A stretch of 64,000 bases of DNA from UBA11403 sp963784615 (GTDB lineage: Bacteria > Pseudomonadota > Gammaproteobacteria > Legionellales > Legionellaceae). Location of the stretch: positions 868,001 to 932,000 of the forward strand of contig CAWASG010000001.1 of assembly GCA_963784615.1 (NCBI GenBank), written 5' to 3'. Position 1 is the stretch's first letter. Every line of letters begins with the position of its first letter. Below, piece after piece: positions 17,231-26,596 of the stretch. A program made the translations under genes and the position numbers. The notes beneath the pieces were generated by a model. It ran no database searches, was not told the DNA's origin, and was given only the letters and a program-made list of their open reading frames with translations.

Positions 17231-18235
17231 CTACGCCAGCGTCATGCATTCCATTTCAACCAAAGACCCGATCGCACTCATTAGGCGATTGACGTCTCCA
17301 GATCGCTGAATCATGACCAACTGCTCACGCCAAGCTTTAGATCCAGGCAGTCCGTGGGTCAAATTCAATATCGGCTTAATGAGATGACCTATTCCCGTTC
17401 TCGGTTGACCTAACGACAGCACATAGTCAACATACTGCTGCAGAACTGTTTCTCGCGATGGCAAAGGCACTTCGGGATGCAACGCATGGTGAATGACTGC
17501 GATTTGGTATGGGTTTTGACATGCCAATCGCCCAAGCATGACGCCGTCCACAGATTGAAGGTGTTGGTTGGTTTCATCCAATGTTTGTATATTGCCGTTG
17601 ATAACAATCGGGAGCGTTGGATATTCTTTTTTAATTTGATAAACATAGTCATAATGCAATGGTGGCACAGTCCGGTTTTGTTTGGGACTTAACCCTTTCA
17701 ACCAAGCCTTACGCGCATGGACAATCAGTTTATCGCAACCTGCATCCACCAATGCTCGCGCAAACGAGGCAAAATAGTCATAACTATCTTGCTCATCAAT
17801 CCCAATTCGTGTTTTCGCTGTAATAGGAATGTTAACCGCTTGTTTCATCGCGCTGATGCACTCGGCCACGTGCAGGGGTTCCGCCATCAAACATGCACCA
17901 AACCGCCCAGCTTGCACGCGATCGCTTGGGCAGCCAAGATTAAGATTCACTTCTGCAAATCCATGAGCTTCGGCTTGTTGTGCACATCGAACAAGTGCGC
18001 TTATATCAGAACCACCCAGTTGCAATGCCAATGGATGTTCTAAAGGAAAATAACAATCTAGCGCCCGTGCAGGGTTATATTCAATTGCCCCCGCAGTTTG
18101 CATTTCCGTGTAAAGCAATGCATGCGGTGCTAATAGCCTCATCAGCACTCGAAAGTGGACGTAGGTCCAATCAATCATCGGCGCTATGGCGAGCGGCGAA
18201 AAAAGGGGGGCTTGATGAGAAAAGAGTTTAGTCAT
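17231..18235 (-). CDS. dusA: tRNA-dihydrouridine(20/20a) synthase
   Basis: This FMN enzyme reduces uridine in the tRNA D-loop. Visible motifs are the N-terminal FSPLAIAPMIDWT, the catalytic cysteine in NLNLGCPSDRVQ, the HARKAWLKGLSPKQNR block typical of DusA, and VDGVMLGRLACQNPY in the FMN-phosphate region. I start at the ATG at 18235 (MTKLFSHQ; 334 residues); an upstream TTG at 18256 would add seven residues and neither has a strong ribosome site. It is divergent from the amino-acid dehydrogenase gene. Confidence 0.9.
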   Translation of the reverse strand: MTKLFSHQAPLFSPLAIAPMIDWTYVHFRVLMRLLAPHALLYTEMQTAGAIEYNPARALDCYFPLEHPLALQLGGSDISALVRCAQQAEAHGFAEVNLNLGCPSDRVQAGRFGACLMAEPLHVAECISAMKQAVNIPITAKTRIGIDEQDSYDYFASFARALVDAGCDKLIVHARKAWLKGLSPKQNRTVPPLHYDYVYQIKKEYPTLPIVINGNIQTLDETNQHLQSVDGVMLGRLACQNPYQIAVIHHALHPEVPLPSRETVLQQYVDYVLSLGQPRTGIGHLIKPILNLTHGLPGSKAWREQLVMIQRSGDVNRLMSAIGSLVEMECMTLA

Positions 18236-18335
18236 GTTGGTGTCTGAATCAATCAAATGCGCATTATATCATATACATTGATTTAATCTCAAAATAAGTC
18301 TATAAATATCCCTAAACTTATTAGAGGAAGTACTC

Positions 18336-19400
18336 ATGATTTCAAGCAATTCAACCCCATCAAACAACGATCAACCTATCGATTTTATGGATTATGCACT
18401 TGCGCATGGTTTTGGTGAAATTCATTTTAAAGTTGACCCCAAGACCGGCATGAAAGCCATCATTGCCATTCACAGTACCAAATTGGGACCAGCATTGGGT
18501 GGCTGTCGATTTATTGAATATCCTAATACAGAAGCGGCTATTCAAGATGCGATGCGATTAGCGATTGGTATGAGCTCGAAAGCGGCACTCGCCAATCTGC
18601 CTTTGGGTGGTGGGAAAGCCGTCATCATCAAGCCCTCAACACCCTACGATCGTGAAGGCTATTTAAAACAATTTGGCACTTTTGTTAATAGTTTAGGTGG
18701 GCAATACATCACGGCGATGGATAGTGGCACACAATTAGAAGATATGGATATCATTGCGGGAAATACTCCTTATGTCGCCAGCCGATCAAATCATGGGGAT
18801 CCTTCTCCTGCAACAGCGCTTGGTGTATTTCGCGGGATTGAAGCAGCAGTCAGTTTCAAACTTAACATTCCAAGCGTTCGTGGCTTGCATGTTGCTATTC
18901 AGGGACTGGGCCATGTGGGCTATCGTCTGGCCGAGCATCTTCATCTTGCCGGTGCAAAGCTTACAGTCGCCGATGTCAATCCAGCATTGGTTGAACGTGC
19001 GGTTCAAGCATTTAATGCTGAACATGTCAGTACCTCTGCAATACATTCAGTCGCCTGTGATGTATTTTCGCCTTGTGCGCTAGGTGGTGTTTTGGATGAT
19101 ACGACGATTGCTCAACTCCAAACATCGATCGTTGCTGGTGCTGCAAACAATCAGCTCGCGCACAGCTTTCACGGACAGCAACTGCACGATAAAGGCATCC
19201 TGTATGCACCGGATTATGTCATCAATGCGGGCGGCCTTATTTTTGCGGCAGGCAGATATGCATCCACACCGGAAACGCAGATGCAACAACAAATCAATGG
19301 TATTGGCAATCGATTGCTTGAGATTTTTGTGCGATCTTCTGCTGAGAACCGTCCGACCAGTACGATTTCTGATGCCATTGCAAAAGAGCTACTTGCCTGA
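18336..19400 (+). CDS. ldh: leucine/branched-chain amino-acid dehydrogenase
   Basis: This is an NAD-dependent oxidative deaminase of the Glu/Leu/Phe/Val dehydrogenase superfamily, 354 residues long. TKLGPALGGCRF and LPLGGGKAVI (with the catalytic Lys) define the amino-acid-binding domain, and GLGHVGYRLAEHL is the NAD-binding glycine motif. The length and the GPALGGCR form fit leucine dehydrogenases rather than hexameric glutamate dehydrogenases. The exact substrate cannot be decided from sequence. It overlaps the next gene by one base (TGATG), implying coupled translation. Confidence 0.85.
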   Translation: MISSNSTPSNNDQPIDFMDYALAHGFGEIHFKVDPKTGMKAIIAIHSTKLGPALGGCRFIEYPNTEAAIQDAMRLAIGMSSKAALANLPLGGGKAVIIKPSTPYDREGYLKQFGTFVNSLGGQYITAMDSGTQLEDMDIIAGNTPYVASRSNHGDPSPATALGVFRGIEAAVSFKLNIPSVRGLHVAIQGLGHVGYRLAEHLHLAGAKLTVADVNPALVERAVQAFNAEHVSTSAIHSVACDVFSPCALGGVLDDTTIAQLQTSIVAGAANNQLAHSFHGQQLHDKGILYAPDYVINAGGLIFAAGRYASTPETQMQQQINGIGNRLLEIFVRSSAENRPTSTISDAIAKELLA

Positions 19401-20074
19401 TGAAGCATCTAAATCTTACCCCCGATCTATACAACTACATGCTGGATGTCTCATTGCACGAGCATCCAGTACTCGCGGCATTGCGACAAAAAAATGGTAC
19501 CCATCCCTTGGCTGTCATGCAGATCGCACCCGAGCAAGCACAATTCATGCAGCTTTTGATTCGAATATTGAATGCAAAAAACGTGCTAGAACTGGGGACG
19601 TTTACCGGATATAGCGCATTGGCCATGGCGCTTGCACTCCCGGATGATGGTCATCTCATTACTTGCGATATCAATATTGAATGGACGAATACCGCGCACC
19701 AATATTGGCATGCTGCAGGTCAAGATAAAAAAATTGAATTACGCATTGCGCCGGCGCTTGAGACGCTACACCAACTGATCAACGATGGACTGAATCATCA
19801 CTTTGACTTTATATTTATCGATGCTGATAAAACCAATTATCTCAAATATTATGAATTAGCGTTGCAGCTCGTCAGCCCCAATGGACTGATTGCAATTGAC
19901 AATATGTTTTGGGAAGGCAAAGTCATTGATCCCGCTGAAACAGGCGCCCAAGTTCGTGATATACGTAAATTAAATCAAAAAATTAAAACCGATAAACGGG
20001 TATGGGGCAGCTTGTTACCCATTGCTGATGGTTTGTTTTTGGTAAAGCCGCAAACTAAACTTAACTCGCAATGA
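19400..20074 (+). CDS. O-methyltransferase, caffeoyl-CoA/catechol type
   Basis: This is a SAM-dependent methyltransferase of 224 residues. The SAM motif is VLELGTFTGYSALAMALAL around residue 60. Metal and catalytic residues of the class lie in FDFIFIDADKTNY and GLIAIDNMFWEGKV. The family methylates catechol-like hydroxyls in a Mg-dependent way; the bacterial substrate is usually unknown. It is in an operon with the dehydrogenase upstream. Family D repeat DNA follows within about 35 bases. Confidence 0.87.
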   Translation: MKHLNLTPDLYNYMLDVSLHEHPVLAALRQKNGTHPLAVMQIAPEQAQFMQLLIRILNAKNVLELGTFTGYSALAMALALPDDGHLITCDINIEWTNTAHQYWHAAGQDKKIELRIAPALETLHQLINDGLNHHFDFIFIDADKTNYLKYYELALQLVSPNGLIAIDNMFWEGKVIDPAETGAQVRDIRKLNQKIKTDKRVWGSLLPIADGLFLVKPQTKLNSQ

Positions 20075-20095
20075 ACATCATAATTTGTATAAGAT

Positions 20096-20299
20096 CTGCC
20101 AGGTTCCGCCGTTGCGAGCGAAGCGCGGCAATCCAGAGTAGCGTGCTCTGAACTCTGGATTGCCGCGCTTCGCTCCTAATGAACTTCACAATTTGTGCAA
20201 TGTTGTATCAGGCGTCGTTGCGAGGCACGAAGCAATCCAGAGAATACAGCTTCGAACTCTGGATTGCTTCGTGCCTCGCAACGACGGAACCTGCAAGCT
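20096..20299. repeat. family D double palindrome
   Basis: Two palindromes lie in tandem. D1 (20109-20176) has GCGAAGCGCGGCAATCCAGA and its complement. D2 (20213-20285) has GAGGCACGAAGCAATCCAGA and its complement. D1 loses its outer right end and joins D2 through a linker with AATGAACTTCACAATTTGTG. The same two units occur in the opposite order at 32575-32757. They are intergenic between the methyltransferase and hpd. Confidence 0.9.
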
Positions 20300-20403
20300 C
20301 TTTGTGGCTGTTTGTACTGAAGTTACTGAAACACTCGCATTAACATACTGACTACTGGTCTTTAAACGCGTTGAAACGGAGATCGTCACAAATGGAGAAT
20401 ACG

Positions 20404-21438
20404 ATGAATAACAATCCTTGTGGTTTAAACGGCTTTGCCTTTCTTGAATTTTCAGCACCTGATAAAACAGTGATTCAACACAACTTCCAAGCCTTGGGAT
20501 TTCAAGCTATTGCTGCACATCCGCAACATGACATCACCCGTTACGAGCAAGGCCAGATTCAGTTTATTCTCAATCATGCCCCGCATTGCCAGGCTTCGGC
20601 GCATGCAAAAACGCATGGCGCGGGAGCTTGTGCGATGGGGTTTTTTGTTGACAATGTCGACATCGCATTTGAAGAAGCGGTAAAACGAGGCGCTACCCCA
20701 TTCGTGGAAAAAGGTGAAGTCCAACATGGCCTGCCTGCGATTCAGGCCATTGGTGGCAGTGTGATTTATTTCGTGGATGCCACACATCAACCCTTTCAAG
20801 GTCAATGGAATATCAACAATGTACCCCCTCTCGTCAAATCGACCGGGTTGCAAATCATTGATCACCTCACGCATAACGTCTACCGCGGAAACATGGATAA
20901 ATGGGCGAACTTTTACGAGTCTATTTTTAACTTTCATGAAATTCGTTTTTTTGACATTAAGGGCCAAGCCACTGGTCTCATCAGCAGAGCCCTCTCAAGT
21001 CCATGCGGCAAAATTAAAATCCCACTCAACGAATCCAAAGATGATATTTCACAAATTGAAGAATTTTTACATGAGTACCACGGTGAAGGTATTCAACACA
21101 TTGCCCTCAGCACAGAAAAAATTTATGACACCATACACCACATGCGCCAAAATGGAATTCAGTTTCTTGATGTGCCCGACACGTATTACGACATGATCGA
21201 AAGTCGTATCCCCTGGCACAAAGAACCATTGGAAAAACTCAGAGAAGAACGTCTGCTGATTGATGGTGAAAGTGATCCAGCCAGTGGATTATTGCTTCAA
21301 CTTTTCACCCAAAATGTATTTGGCCCTGTCTTTTTTGAAATCATTCAACGTAAAGGCAATCAGGGCTTTGGTGAAGGCAATTTTACCGCACTGTTCGAGG
21401 CCATTGAACGCGATCAAATGCGCCGAGGTGTGTTATGA
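20404..21438 (+). CDS. hpd: 4-hydroxyphenylpyruvate dioxygenase
   Basis: This non-haem Fe(II) dioxygenase makes homogentisate from 4-hydroxyphenylpyruvate in tyrosine breakdown. The iron ligands are visible: H154 (IIDHLTHNV), H232 (IQHIALS) and E312 (GPVFFEIIQRKG). The C-terminal lid GFGEGNFTALFEAIE is typical. I choose the ATG at 20404 (MNNNPCGLNG), preceded by GGAG at good spacing; an in-frame ATG at 20392 is the alternative. It overlaps the next gene by four bases. In Legionella the homologue (legiolysin) yields pyomelanin pigment. Confidence 0.95.
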   Translation: MNNNPCGLNGFAFLEFSAPDKTVIQHNFQALGFQAIAAHPQHDITRYEQGQIQFILNHAPHCQASAHAKTHGAGACAMGFFVDNVDIAFEEAVKRGATPFVEKGEVQHGLPAIQAIGGSVIYFVDATHQPFQGQWNINNVPPLVKSTGLQIIDHLTHNVYRGNMDKWANFYESIFNFHEIRFFDIKGQATGLISRALSSPCGKIKIPLNESKDDISQIEEFLHEYHGEGIQHIALSTEKIYDTIHHMRQNGIQFLDVPDTYYDMIESRIPWHKEPLEKLREERLLIDGESDPASGLLLQLFTQNVFGPVFFEIIQRKGNQGFGEGNFTALFEAIERDQMRRGVL

Positions 21439-22412
21439 AACTCGGTAGTCTTAAATCCAAAACAAAACGCGATGGTGAACTTTGTCTCGTCAACCAAACG
21501 CTCACCACTGCAGTGTTGGCAACGCATATTGTACCCACATTCCAACAGGCACTCGAAAACTGGCAGGACGTCGAGCTAAAGCTAAGAGAACTGAATACGG
21601 CCTTACATCAACATACCGCCAAACATACCTTTGCTTTCGACCCTCATCTAATGGCTTCTCCCCTGCCCCGCGCCTATCAATGGGCCGATGGCAGTGCTTA
21701 TGTCAATCATGTTGAGCTCGTTCGCAAAGCACGTGGCGCTGTAATGCCCGAGAATTTCTGGACATCCCCACTCATGTATCAAGGGGGGGCGGACACTTTT
21801 CTTGCCCCGATGGAGCCGATTTCCGGACTGGATGAATCCTTCGGGATTGATTTTGAGGCAGAGGTTGCCGTGATTACCGATGATGTTCCCATGGGGGTTG
21901 ATGCCGCATCAGCCGAGCGTCATATTCGTTTCATCCTGTTGGTTAATGATGTGTCGTTACGTAATCTCATTCCCGATGAACTTGCCAAAGGATTCGGTTT
22001 TTTTCAATCCAAGCCCTCCAGCAGCTTCTCACCGCTCGCTCTCACGCCCGATGAGCTTGCGCCCTACTGGGACGGGAAGCGCCTGCATCGTCCATTAAAA
22101 AGTTATCTCAACGGTGTTTTGTTCGGTGAGCCGGATGCTGGCACCGATATGACGTTTTCATTCCCAGAGCTTATCGCTCATGCCGCAAAAACGCGTCGTT
22201 TAAGTGCAGGGACAATTATCGGTTCAGGAACGGTTTCTAATCTTGACCGAACGAAAGGCTCCTCATGCATTGCAGAAAAACGCATGCTTGAAATTATCAG
22301 CGGTGGCCAACCTGTCACGCCATTTATGCGTAAAAGCGATACCATTCGTATCACGATGGAAGATGACAAAGGGCAAAATCTGTTTGGCTCTATTCATCAG
22401 GAGGTAACGTGA
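21435..22412 (+). CDS. fumarylacetoacetate hydrolase family protein
   Basis: This 325-residue enzyme of the FAH superfamily is expected to cleave fumarylacetoacetate to fumarate and acetoacetate. Metal-binding acidic residues appear in GIDFEAEVAVITDDV, and the RNLIPDELAKGFGFFQSKPS block matches the bacterial short FAH group. GTIIGSGTVSN precedes the conserved C-terminal part. It overlaps hpd (ATGA) and maiA. Placement between hpd and maiA supports the tyrosine-degradation role. Confidence 0.9.
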   Translation: MKLGSLKSKTKRDGELCLVNQTLTTAVLATHIVPTFQQALENWQDVELKLRELNTALHQHTAKHTFAFDPHLMASPLPRAYQWADGSAYVNHVELVRKARGAVMPENFWTSPLMYQGGADTFLAPMEPISGLDESFGIDFEAEVAVITDDVPMGVDAASAERHIRFILLVNDVSLRNLIPDELAKGFGFFQSKPSSSFSPLALTPDELAPYWDGKRLHRPLKSYLNGVLFGEPDAGTDMTFSFPELIAHAAKTRRLSAGTIIGSGTVSNLDRTKGSSCIAEKRMLEIISGGQPVTPFMRKSDTIRITMEDDKGQNLFGSIHQEVT

Positions 22413-23053
22413 TGAAACTCTATGATTATTATCGATCAACGGCCTGTTATCGTGTTCGCATTGCCCTGGAATATAAAGGTATTCCTTATGAAACGATCCC
22501 TGTTCATTTGGTGAATCATGGTGGCGAACAACACCACCCAAACTTCCTGGCACTCAACCCACAAGGATTAGTCCCGGCACTTGAAGTCAACGATGCTATC
22601 TTGACTCAATCTATTGCCATCATCGAATACCTGGATGACGTCTACCCAGAAAAAGCGCTATTGCCCAAGGAACCATTAGCGCGTGCGCAAGTAAAAAGCC
22701 TGGCGCTTATCGTTGCCTGTGATATTCATCCCTTGAATAATTTACGCGTCTTACAAGAACTGAAACAAGATTTTCAGGCAACGGAAGAACAAACAACACA
22801 CTGGTACCATCATTGGTTAGAAACAGGATTTGATGCCTTCGAGGCACGTTTACAAACGCTACCCCGAAGTATCGATGTATGTTATGGAGACAGTATCTCG
22901 CTTGCTGATCTCTGCCTAATCCCCCAAGTCTACAATGCCAATCGTTTTCATTTTCCTCTGGATAATTATCCGTTAATACAACGCATTAATGACCATTGTC
23001 TTCATTTGAGTGCCTTTGACAAAGCATCTCCGGAGCCAATGGGTGTTGTTTGA
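22412..23053 (+). CDS. maiA: maleylacetoacetate isomerase (zeta-class GST)
   Basis: This glutathione-dependent isomerase converts maleylacetoacetate to fumarylacetoacetate. The N-terminal thioredoxin fold has the zeta signature YDYYRSTACYRVRIALEYKG and NPQGLVPALEVND. The C-terminal helical GST domain has LADLCLIPQVYNANRF. The ATG at 22412 follows GGAGG by seven bases and shares a base with the preceding stop. The operon has hpd, FAH and maiA but no homogentisate dioxygenase gene. Confidence 0.93.
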   Translation: MKLYDYYRSTACYRVRIALEYKGIPYETIPVHLVNHGGEQHHPNFLALNPQGLVPALEVNDAILTQSIAIIEYLDDVYPEKALLPKEPLARAQVKSLALIVACDIHPLNNLRVLQELKQDFQATEEQTTHWYHHWLETGFDAFEARLQTLPRSIDVCYGDSISLADLCLIPQVYNANRFHFPLDNYPLIQRINDHCLHLSAFDKASPEPMGVV

Positions 23054-23322
23054 CTCTGACCTCCGGATTGAACCGAATGAGCTGAACCGAATGATTCCCG
23101 TGTAAACGTTCCTCGAGGCGGCACTGGAAGAAAAAACCTGAATTGACCAGTAGCAGAGAAGCGAGCCGGTTGAGCAATATAGTATGGCGATGGTTCGGGA
23201 AGCAAACTGGGAACGGTTGCTGCATAGCGATGTGTCGCCTCGTAGGGTGGTGGTGGAGCTTTGGTAGTTGCTATAAAAGGACCTTGGTTAACAGGCTGGG
23301 CTGATTTCTGATGGGGTAACAT
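23002..23322 (-). CDS. small proline-rich protein with PPxY motif
   Basis: The 106-residue product starts at an ATG with a strong AAGGAGAG site. It has no signal peptide or membrane segment. The first half is Pro-rich and holds KAPPPPYEATHRY (residues 21-33), which contains a PPxY motif of the sort bound by eukaryotic WW domains. I recognise no family. Its 3' end overlaps maiA by about 50 bases on the opposite strand. Ribosome site and composition support translation, but homologues would be needed to prove it. Confidence 0.55.
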   Translation of the reverse strand: MLPHQKSAQPVNQGPFIATTKAPPPPYEATHRYAATVPSLLPEPSPYYIAQPARFSATGQFRFFLPVPPRGTFTRESFGSAHSVQSGGQSQTTPIGSGDALSKALK

Positions 23323-23369
23323 GATTGCTCTCCTTGAAGTATGGTGTCCTACGCACAGAATACCTGTTT

Positions 23370-23933
23370 TTAAAACCACGCGCTAGACAGTTCAACCATC
23401 GATACCCCTGAAGAATCTTGCCTCAATATCGTCCATACAGGCGAGCACCGGTGTGCATCACCGACTAATTCCACACCATTCATACATTGATAATTCACCG
23501 ACAACCCATCACGGGATTGATGCGGTGCAACAGACACGCAATGCTCACCATTCTTCAGTTCAATTGCCCACGGGAGTGTTCGTGACATGTCAAGTGGTAC
23601 CATATCATGCTCATCTAATGGTTTATCAAGCATGAGTTGCACGCTTTTCCCTGACCAGGGAGACTGCGGACAAACGACCATTTGATTGGAACCAAATCGC
23701 TTCGAAAAACACGGGTCGTGAATCACACTATCCTCACTCACACAATGCCAGGCATCTTCCCGTTTAATACGTTCCGACTGTTTCTTGCAATACCCTTTTT
23801 GAGTTGACTCAATCGTCACGGGCACATGCTTGGTTGTTTCTGCAAAAGGACGGTATAAATTCAAGGTAGTATCACCTGCAAACACCAACGCAGGGCTCAT
23901 AATAACAACTGTAAAAAAAATTTTTCTAATCAT
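23370..23933 (-). CDS. secreted cysteine-containing protein of unknown function
   Basis: Starting at the ATG at 23933, the 187-residue product has a signal peptide (MIRKIFFTVVIMSPALVFAG) and a mature part with seven or eight cysteines (YCKKQSER, AWHCVSED, IHDPCFSK, VVCPQSPW, EHCVSVAP, NYQCMNG, HRCSPVW). The DAWHC, IHDPCF and CPQSPW segments recur in a broad set of uncharacterised bacterial secreted proteins. The even spacing suggests disulfides in the periplasm. It is divergent from asnS. Function is unknown. Confidence 0.75.
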   Translation of the reverse strand: MIRKIFFTVVIMSPALVFAGDTTLNLYRPFAETTKHVPVTIESTQKGYCKKQSERIKREDAWHCVSEDSVIHDPCFSKRFGSNQMVVCPQSPWSGKSVQLMLDKPLDEHDMVPLDMSRTLPWAIELKNGEHCVSVAPHQSRDGLSVNYQCMNGVELVGDAHRCSPVWTILRQDSSGVSMVELSSAWF

Positions 23934-24006
23934 TTTTAAATACTCAATAGTAGAATTAACGACAGCCTCTGGTGTATTATCCAGTAAAATAATTTCGGAG
24001 TACATC

Positions 24007-25410
24007 ATGAGCGACGTTTACAGCAGTAAGCAATGTTTGGCAGGTGCAGTTGCCCTCAACGAGGACATAACCGTACGTGGCTGGGTTAAAACACGCCGCG
24101 ATTCCAATGCTGGATTATCATTTATTCACTTGCAAGATGGCTCAAGCATGACGCCGCTGCAAATCATTGCGCCCAATACGCTCAGTAATTATGAAACGGA
24201 CATTTTAAACCTAACCACAGGCTGTTCATTCATTGCCACCGGAAAACTCGTTGCCTCTCAAGGTAAAGGACAGGGCGTTGAATTACAGGCCGATACCATT
24301 GAAGTCACGGGTTGGGTTGAGCATCCTGAATCCTACCCTATTTCAGCGAAACGTCATACACTGGAATATTTACGTGATGTTGCTCATCTTCGAGCGCGCA
24401 CCAACACCATTAGCGCCACGACACGGGTACGTCATGTTCTGGCTCAAGCCGTTCATCGCTTTTTTGATGAGCGTGGATATTACTGGATTCACACCCCCAT
24501 CATTACATCAAATGATTGCGAAGGTGCTGGCGAACTCTTTCGTGTGAGTACGCTTGATCTGATGAACCTTCCCAAAAATGATAAAGGGCAAGTTGATTTT
24601 TCCAAAGATTTTTTCGGGCAAGAGACTTTCTTAACCGTCTCTGGACAATTAAACGCAGAAGCCTATTGTTTGGCAATGTCCAAGGTGTACACGTTTGGAC
24701 CGACGTTTCGTGCTGAAAACTCCAATACCAGCCGGCATTTAGCAGAATTTTGGATGATTGAGCCAGAGCTTGCTTTTGCAACGCTTGCTGACATGTGTGA
24801 CTTAAGCCAAGCCTTACTCCGTCATTTGTGCAAAACGGTTTTGGAAACATGTGCTGATGACATGGAATTCTTTAACCAATTCATCGACAAAACCTGTATT
24901 CAGCGCTTACAACACGTAGCTGAATCGGATTTTGAAGTCATGACGTATACTCAGGCCATCAAAGTCCTGGAAGAAGCGAAATGCACATTTCAATATCCTG
25001 TCCACTGGGGGCTGGATTTACAATCCGAGCATGAACGTTATTTAGCGGAGCAATGGTGTAAAAAGCCTGTTATCCTCACGGATTATCCTAAAGATATCAA
25101 AAGCTTTTACATGCGCCTCAATGACGATGGAAAAACCGTCGCAGCGATGGACGTTCTCGCCCCCGGAATTGGGGAAATCATCGGCGGAAGCCAGCGTGAA
25201 GAGCGCCTGGATTTACTCGAACAACGGATGTTGGCATCAGGCATTAACACCGATCTTTACCAATGGTACCTCGATCTTCGCCGTTATGGCACAGTACCGC
25301 ACGCGGGCTTTGGTTTAGGTTTCGAGCGTTTAATCAGCTATGTCACCGGCATTGCCAACGTTCGCGATGTGATTCCTTTTCCACGCACGCCAGGACATGC
25401 AAAGTACTAA
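24007..25410 (+). CDS. asnS: asparaginyl-tRNA synthetase
   Basis: This class IIb synthetase is 467 residues long. An N-terminal OB-fold anticodon domain (VRGWVKTRRDSNAGLSFIHL) is followed by the catalytic core with motif 2 (FRAENSNTSRHLAEFWMIEPE spans it) and motif 3 (GFGLGFERLISYV). The family-specific GGSQREERLD is present. The frame is open further upstream, but the ATG at 24007 gives the normal N-terminus (MSDVYSSKQ). Confidence 0.97.
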   Translation: MSDVYSSKQCLAGAVALNEDITVRGWVKTRRDSNAGLSFIHLQDGSSMTPLQIIAPNTLSNYETDILNLTTGCSFIATGKLVASQGKGQGVELQADTIEVTGWVEHPESYPISAKRHTLEYLRDVAHLRARTNTISATTRVRHVLAQAVHRFFDERGYYWIHTPIITSNDCEGAGELFRVSTLDLMNLPKNDKGQVDFSKDFFGQETFLTVSGQLNAEAYCLAMSKVYTFGPTFRAENSNTSRHLAEFWMIEPELAFATLADMCDLSQALLRHLCKTVLETCADDMEFFNQFIDKTCIQRLQHVAESDFEVMTYTQAIKVLEEAKCTFQYPVHWGLDLQSEHERYLAEQWCKKPVILTDYPKDIKSFYMRLNDDGKTVAAMDVLAPGIGEIIGGSQREERLDLLEQRMLASGINTDLYQWYLDLRRYGTVPHAGFGLGFERLISYVTGIANVRDVIPFPRTPGHAKY

Positions 25411-25914
25411 CACTATTTCCTTTTAGTTACGACCGGTTCGTCTTTGGGAGCGCCCCAGCCACCGTGGGGCAAATAAGCCACAATGAACCTGCAGGTCGCG
25501 TCATTGCGAGGCACGACGCCTGATACAGGCATAGCACAAATTGTGAGGTTCATCGCGAGCGCCGCGCTAGATTTCCGCAATGGAGAACTCATATACAGCG
25601 TGGCGGGTATGACGCGGGCCAGGGCGACCCATGGCATAACGCAAAGACATTAATGCTCTACCTATTAAACGAAAAAAATCGACACTGCATACCATTCTGA
25701 AAACCAAGCAACCTCCGTCGTGCCCGCCACTTCGATCTTGAGACAGCGAACGTAATCCGCTGCGGGCATCCAATAAATAGTTAGGCAGTCAATGTATTAG
25801 TGCTTCGCCACCAAAAATCATTTGTTTTTTTATATCAATACAGGTTATAATTGCAGCACTTTAGCAATTTGTGTATCAATAAAAATCATAATAAACACTC
25901 AACCAGGAAAAATG
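25411..25914. other. 500-bp gap with family D fragments
   Basis: The stretch 25491-25570 holds pieces of family D (GTCATTGCGAGGCACGA, GCACAAATTGTGAGGTTCAT). The region just upstream contains GGGAGCGCCCCAGCCACCGT, which also looks repeat-derived. Minus-strand reading frames here follow the repeats and do not look like proteins. No promoter is obvious, though an AT-rich segment at 25825-25900 precedes the next gene. Confidence 0.6.
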
Positions 25915-26535
25915 ATGTCTGAAAAACTCACTGAAGAACAATTACAGGTAGGATACCCACGACTTTATTCGCTACTAATGACGTATAGAACTCCTTTTCA
26001 TTTATCAATATGGGACAGAGAATTAGCAGAGTTCTTTAATCAGGATAGCCCTCGAGAAATCGATACACACACTTTAAAGCCCCTATATGAAAGCTTTTTG
26101 TTAAACTGCTTCGATGCATTTAAACCATTAGAAATAGCCATGTACTTGCAAAGAACCACACATTTTGACTTACTTCTTGCTAATGAAACAGCTAGAGCTG
26201 ATTTCAATTCGAATCATAACGCATACAACAAAATGGCACTTCAAAAAAGTGCTAACGCATCAGGCAACCACTATTTCATATCTCGTATAACAGCAGCTAC
26301 CAGTTCGCCACCAGAACACACTTCGGCTAGAGTTCAACCTCGTTTTTTTGACGGTTATTCAACACCTCCACGTAATACTAGTGGCAATACTTCAATGCAA
26401 ACATCAAGAGCAGGTTCAGCATGTTTATCGAGTCATTCAAGTATTAAATATTCCGAAAATGGGACATTATCACCACTGCCACCACCATTTGATATGCGCG
26501 ATAACCTTCTACCAGATGCAGCACCTAATGCATAG
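25915..26535 (+). CDS. unknown protein with Ser/Thr/Pro-rich tail
   Basis: I choose the ATG at 25915 because AGGA lies six bases upstream; an ATG at 25912 and one at 25822 are in the same frame. The 206-residue product has a folded-looking first half (GYPRLYSLLMTYRTPFHLS, then WDRELAEFFNQD) and a low-complexity tail rich in Ser, Thr, Asn and Pro. No family is recognised. It is 61 bases upstream of the deaminase-like gene on the same strand and may form an operon with it. An effector or chaperone-like partner role is speculation. Confidence 0.65.
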   Translation: MSEKLTEEQLQVGYPRLYSLLMTYRTPFHLSIWDRELAEFFNQDSPREIDTHTLKPLYESFLLNCFDAFKPLEIAMYLQRTTHFDLLLANETARADFNSNHNAYNKMALQKSANASGNHYFISRITAATSSPPEHTSARVQPRFFDGYSTPPRNTSGNTSMQTSRAGSACLSSHSSIKYSENGTLSPLPPPFDMRDNLLPDAAPNA

Positions 26536-26596
26536 GCTGCGAAGATATCCCTAGCTAAAAATATGTAGATAACAATTTGAGGTTTAAAATCTTCCC

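Noticed and set aside
20186..20458. 90-residue minus-strand frame before hpd
   Set aside because: It is read from family D palindromes and overlaps the start of hpd.
25413..25773. Minus-strand reading frames downstream of asnS (GWGAPKDEPVVTKRK and others)
   Set aside because: They are translations of repeat DNA without ribosome sites.
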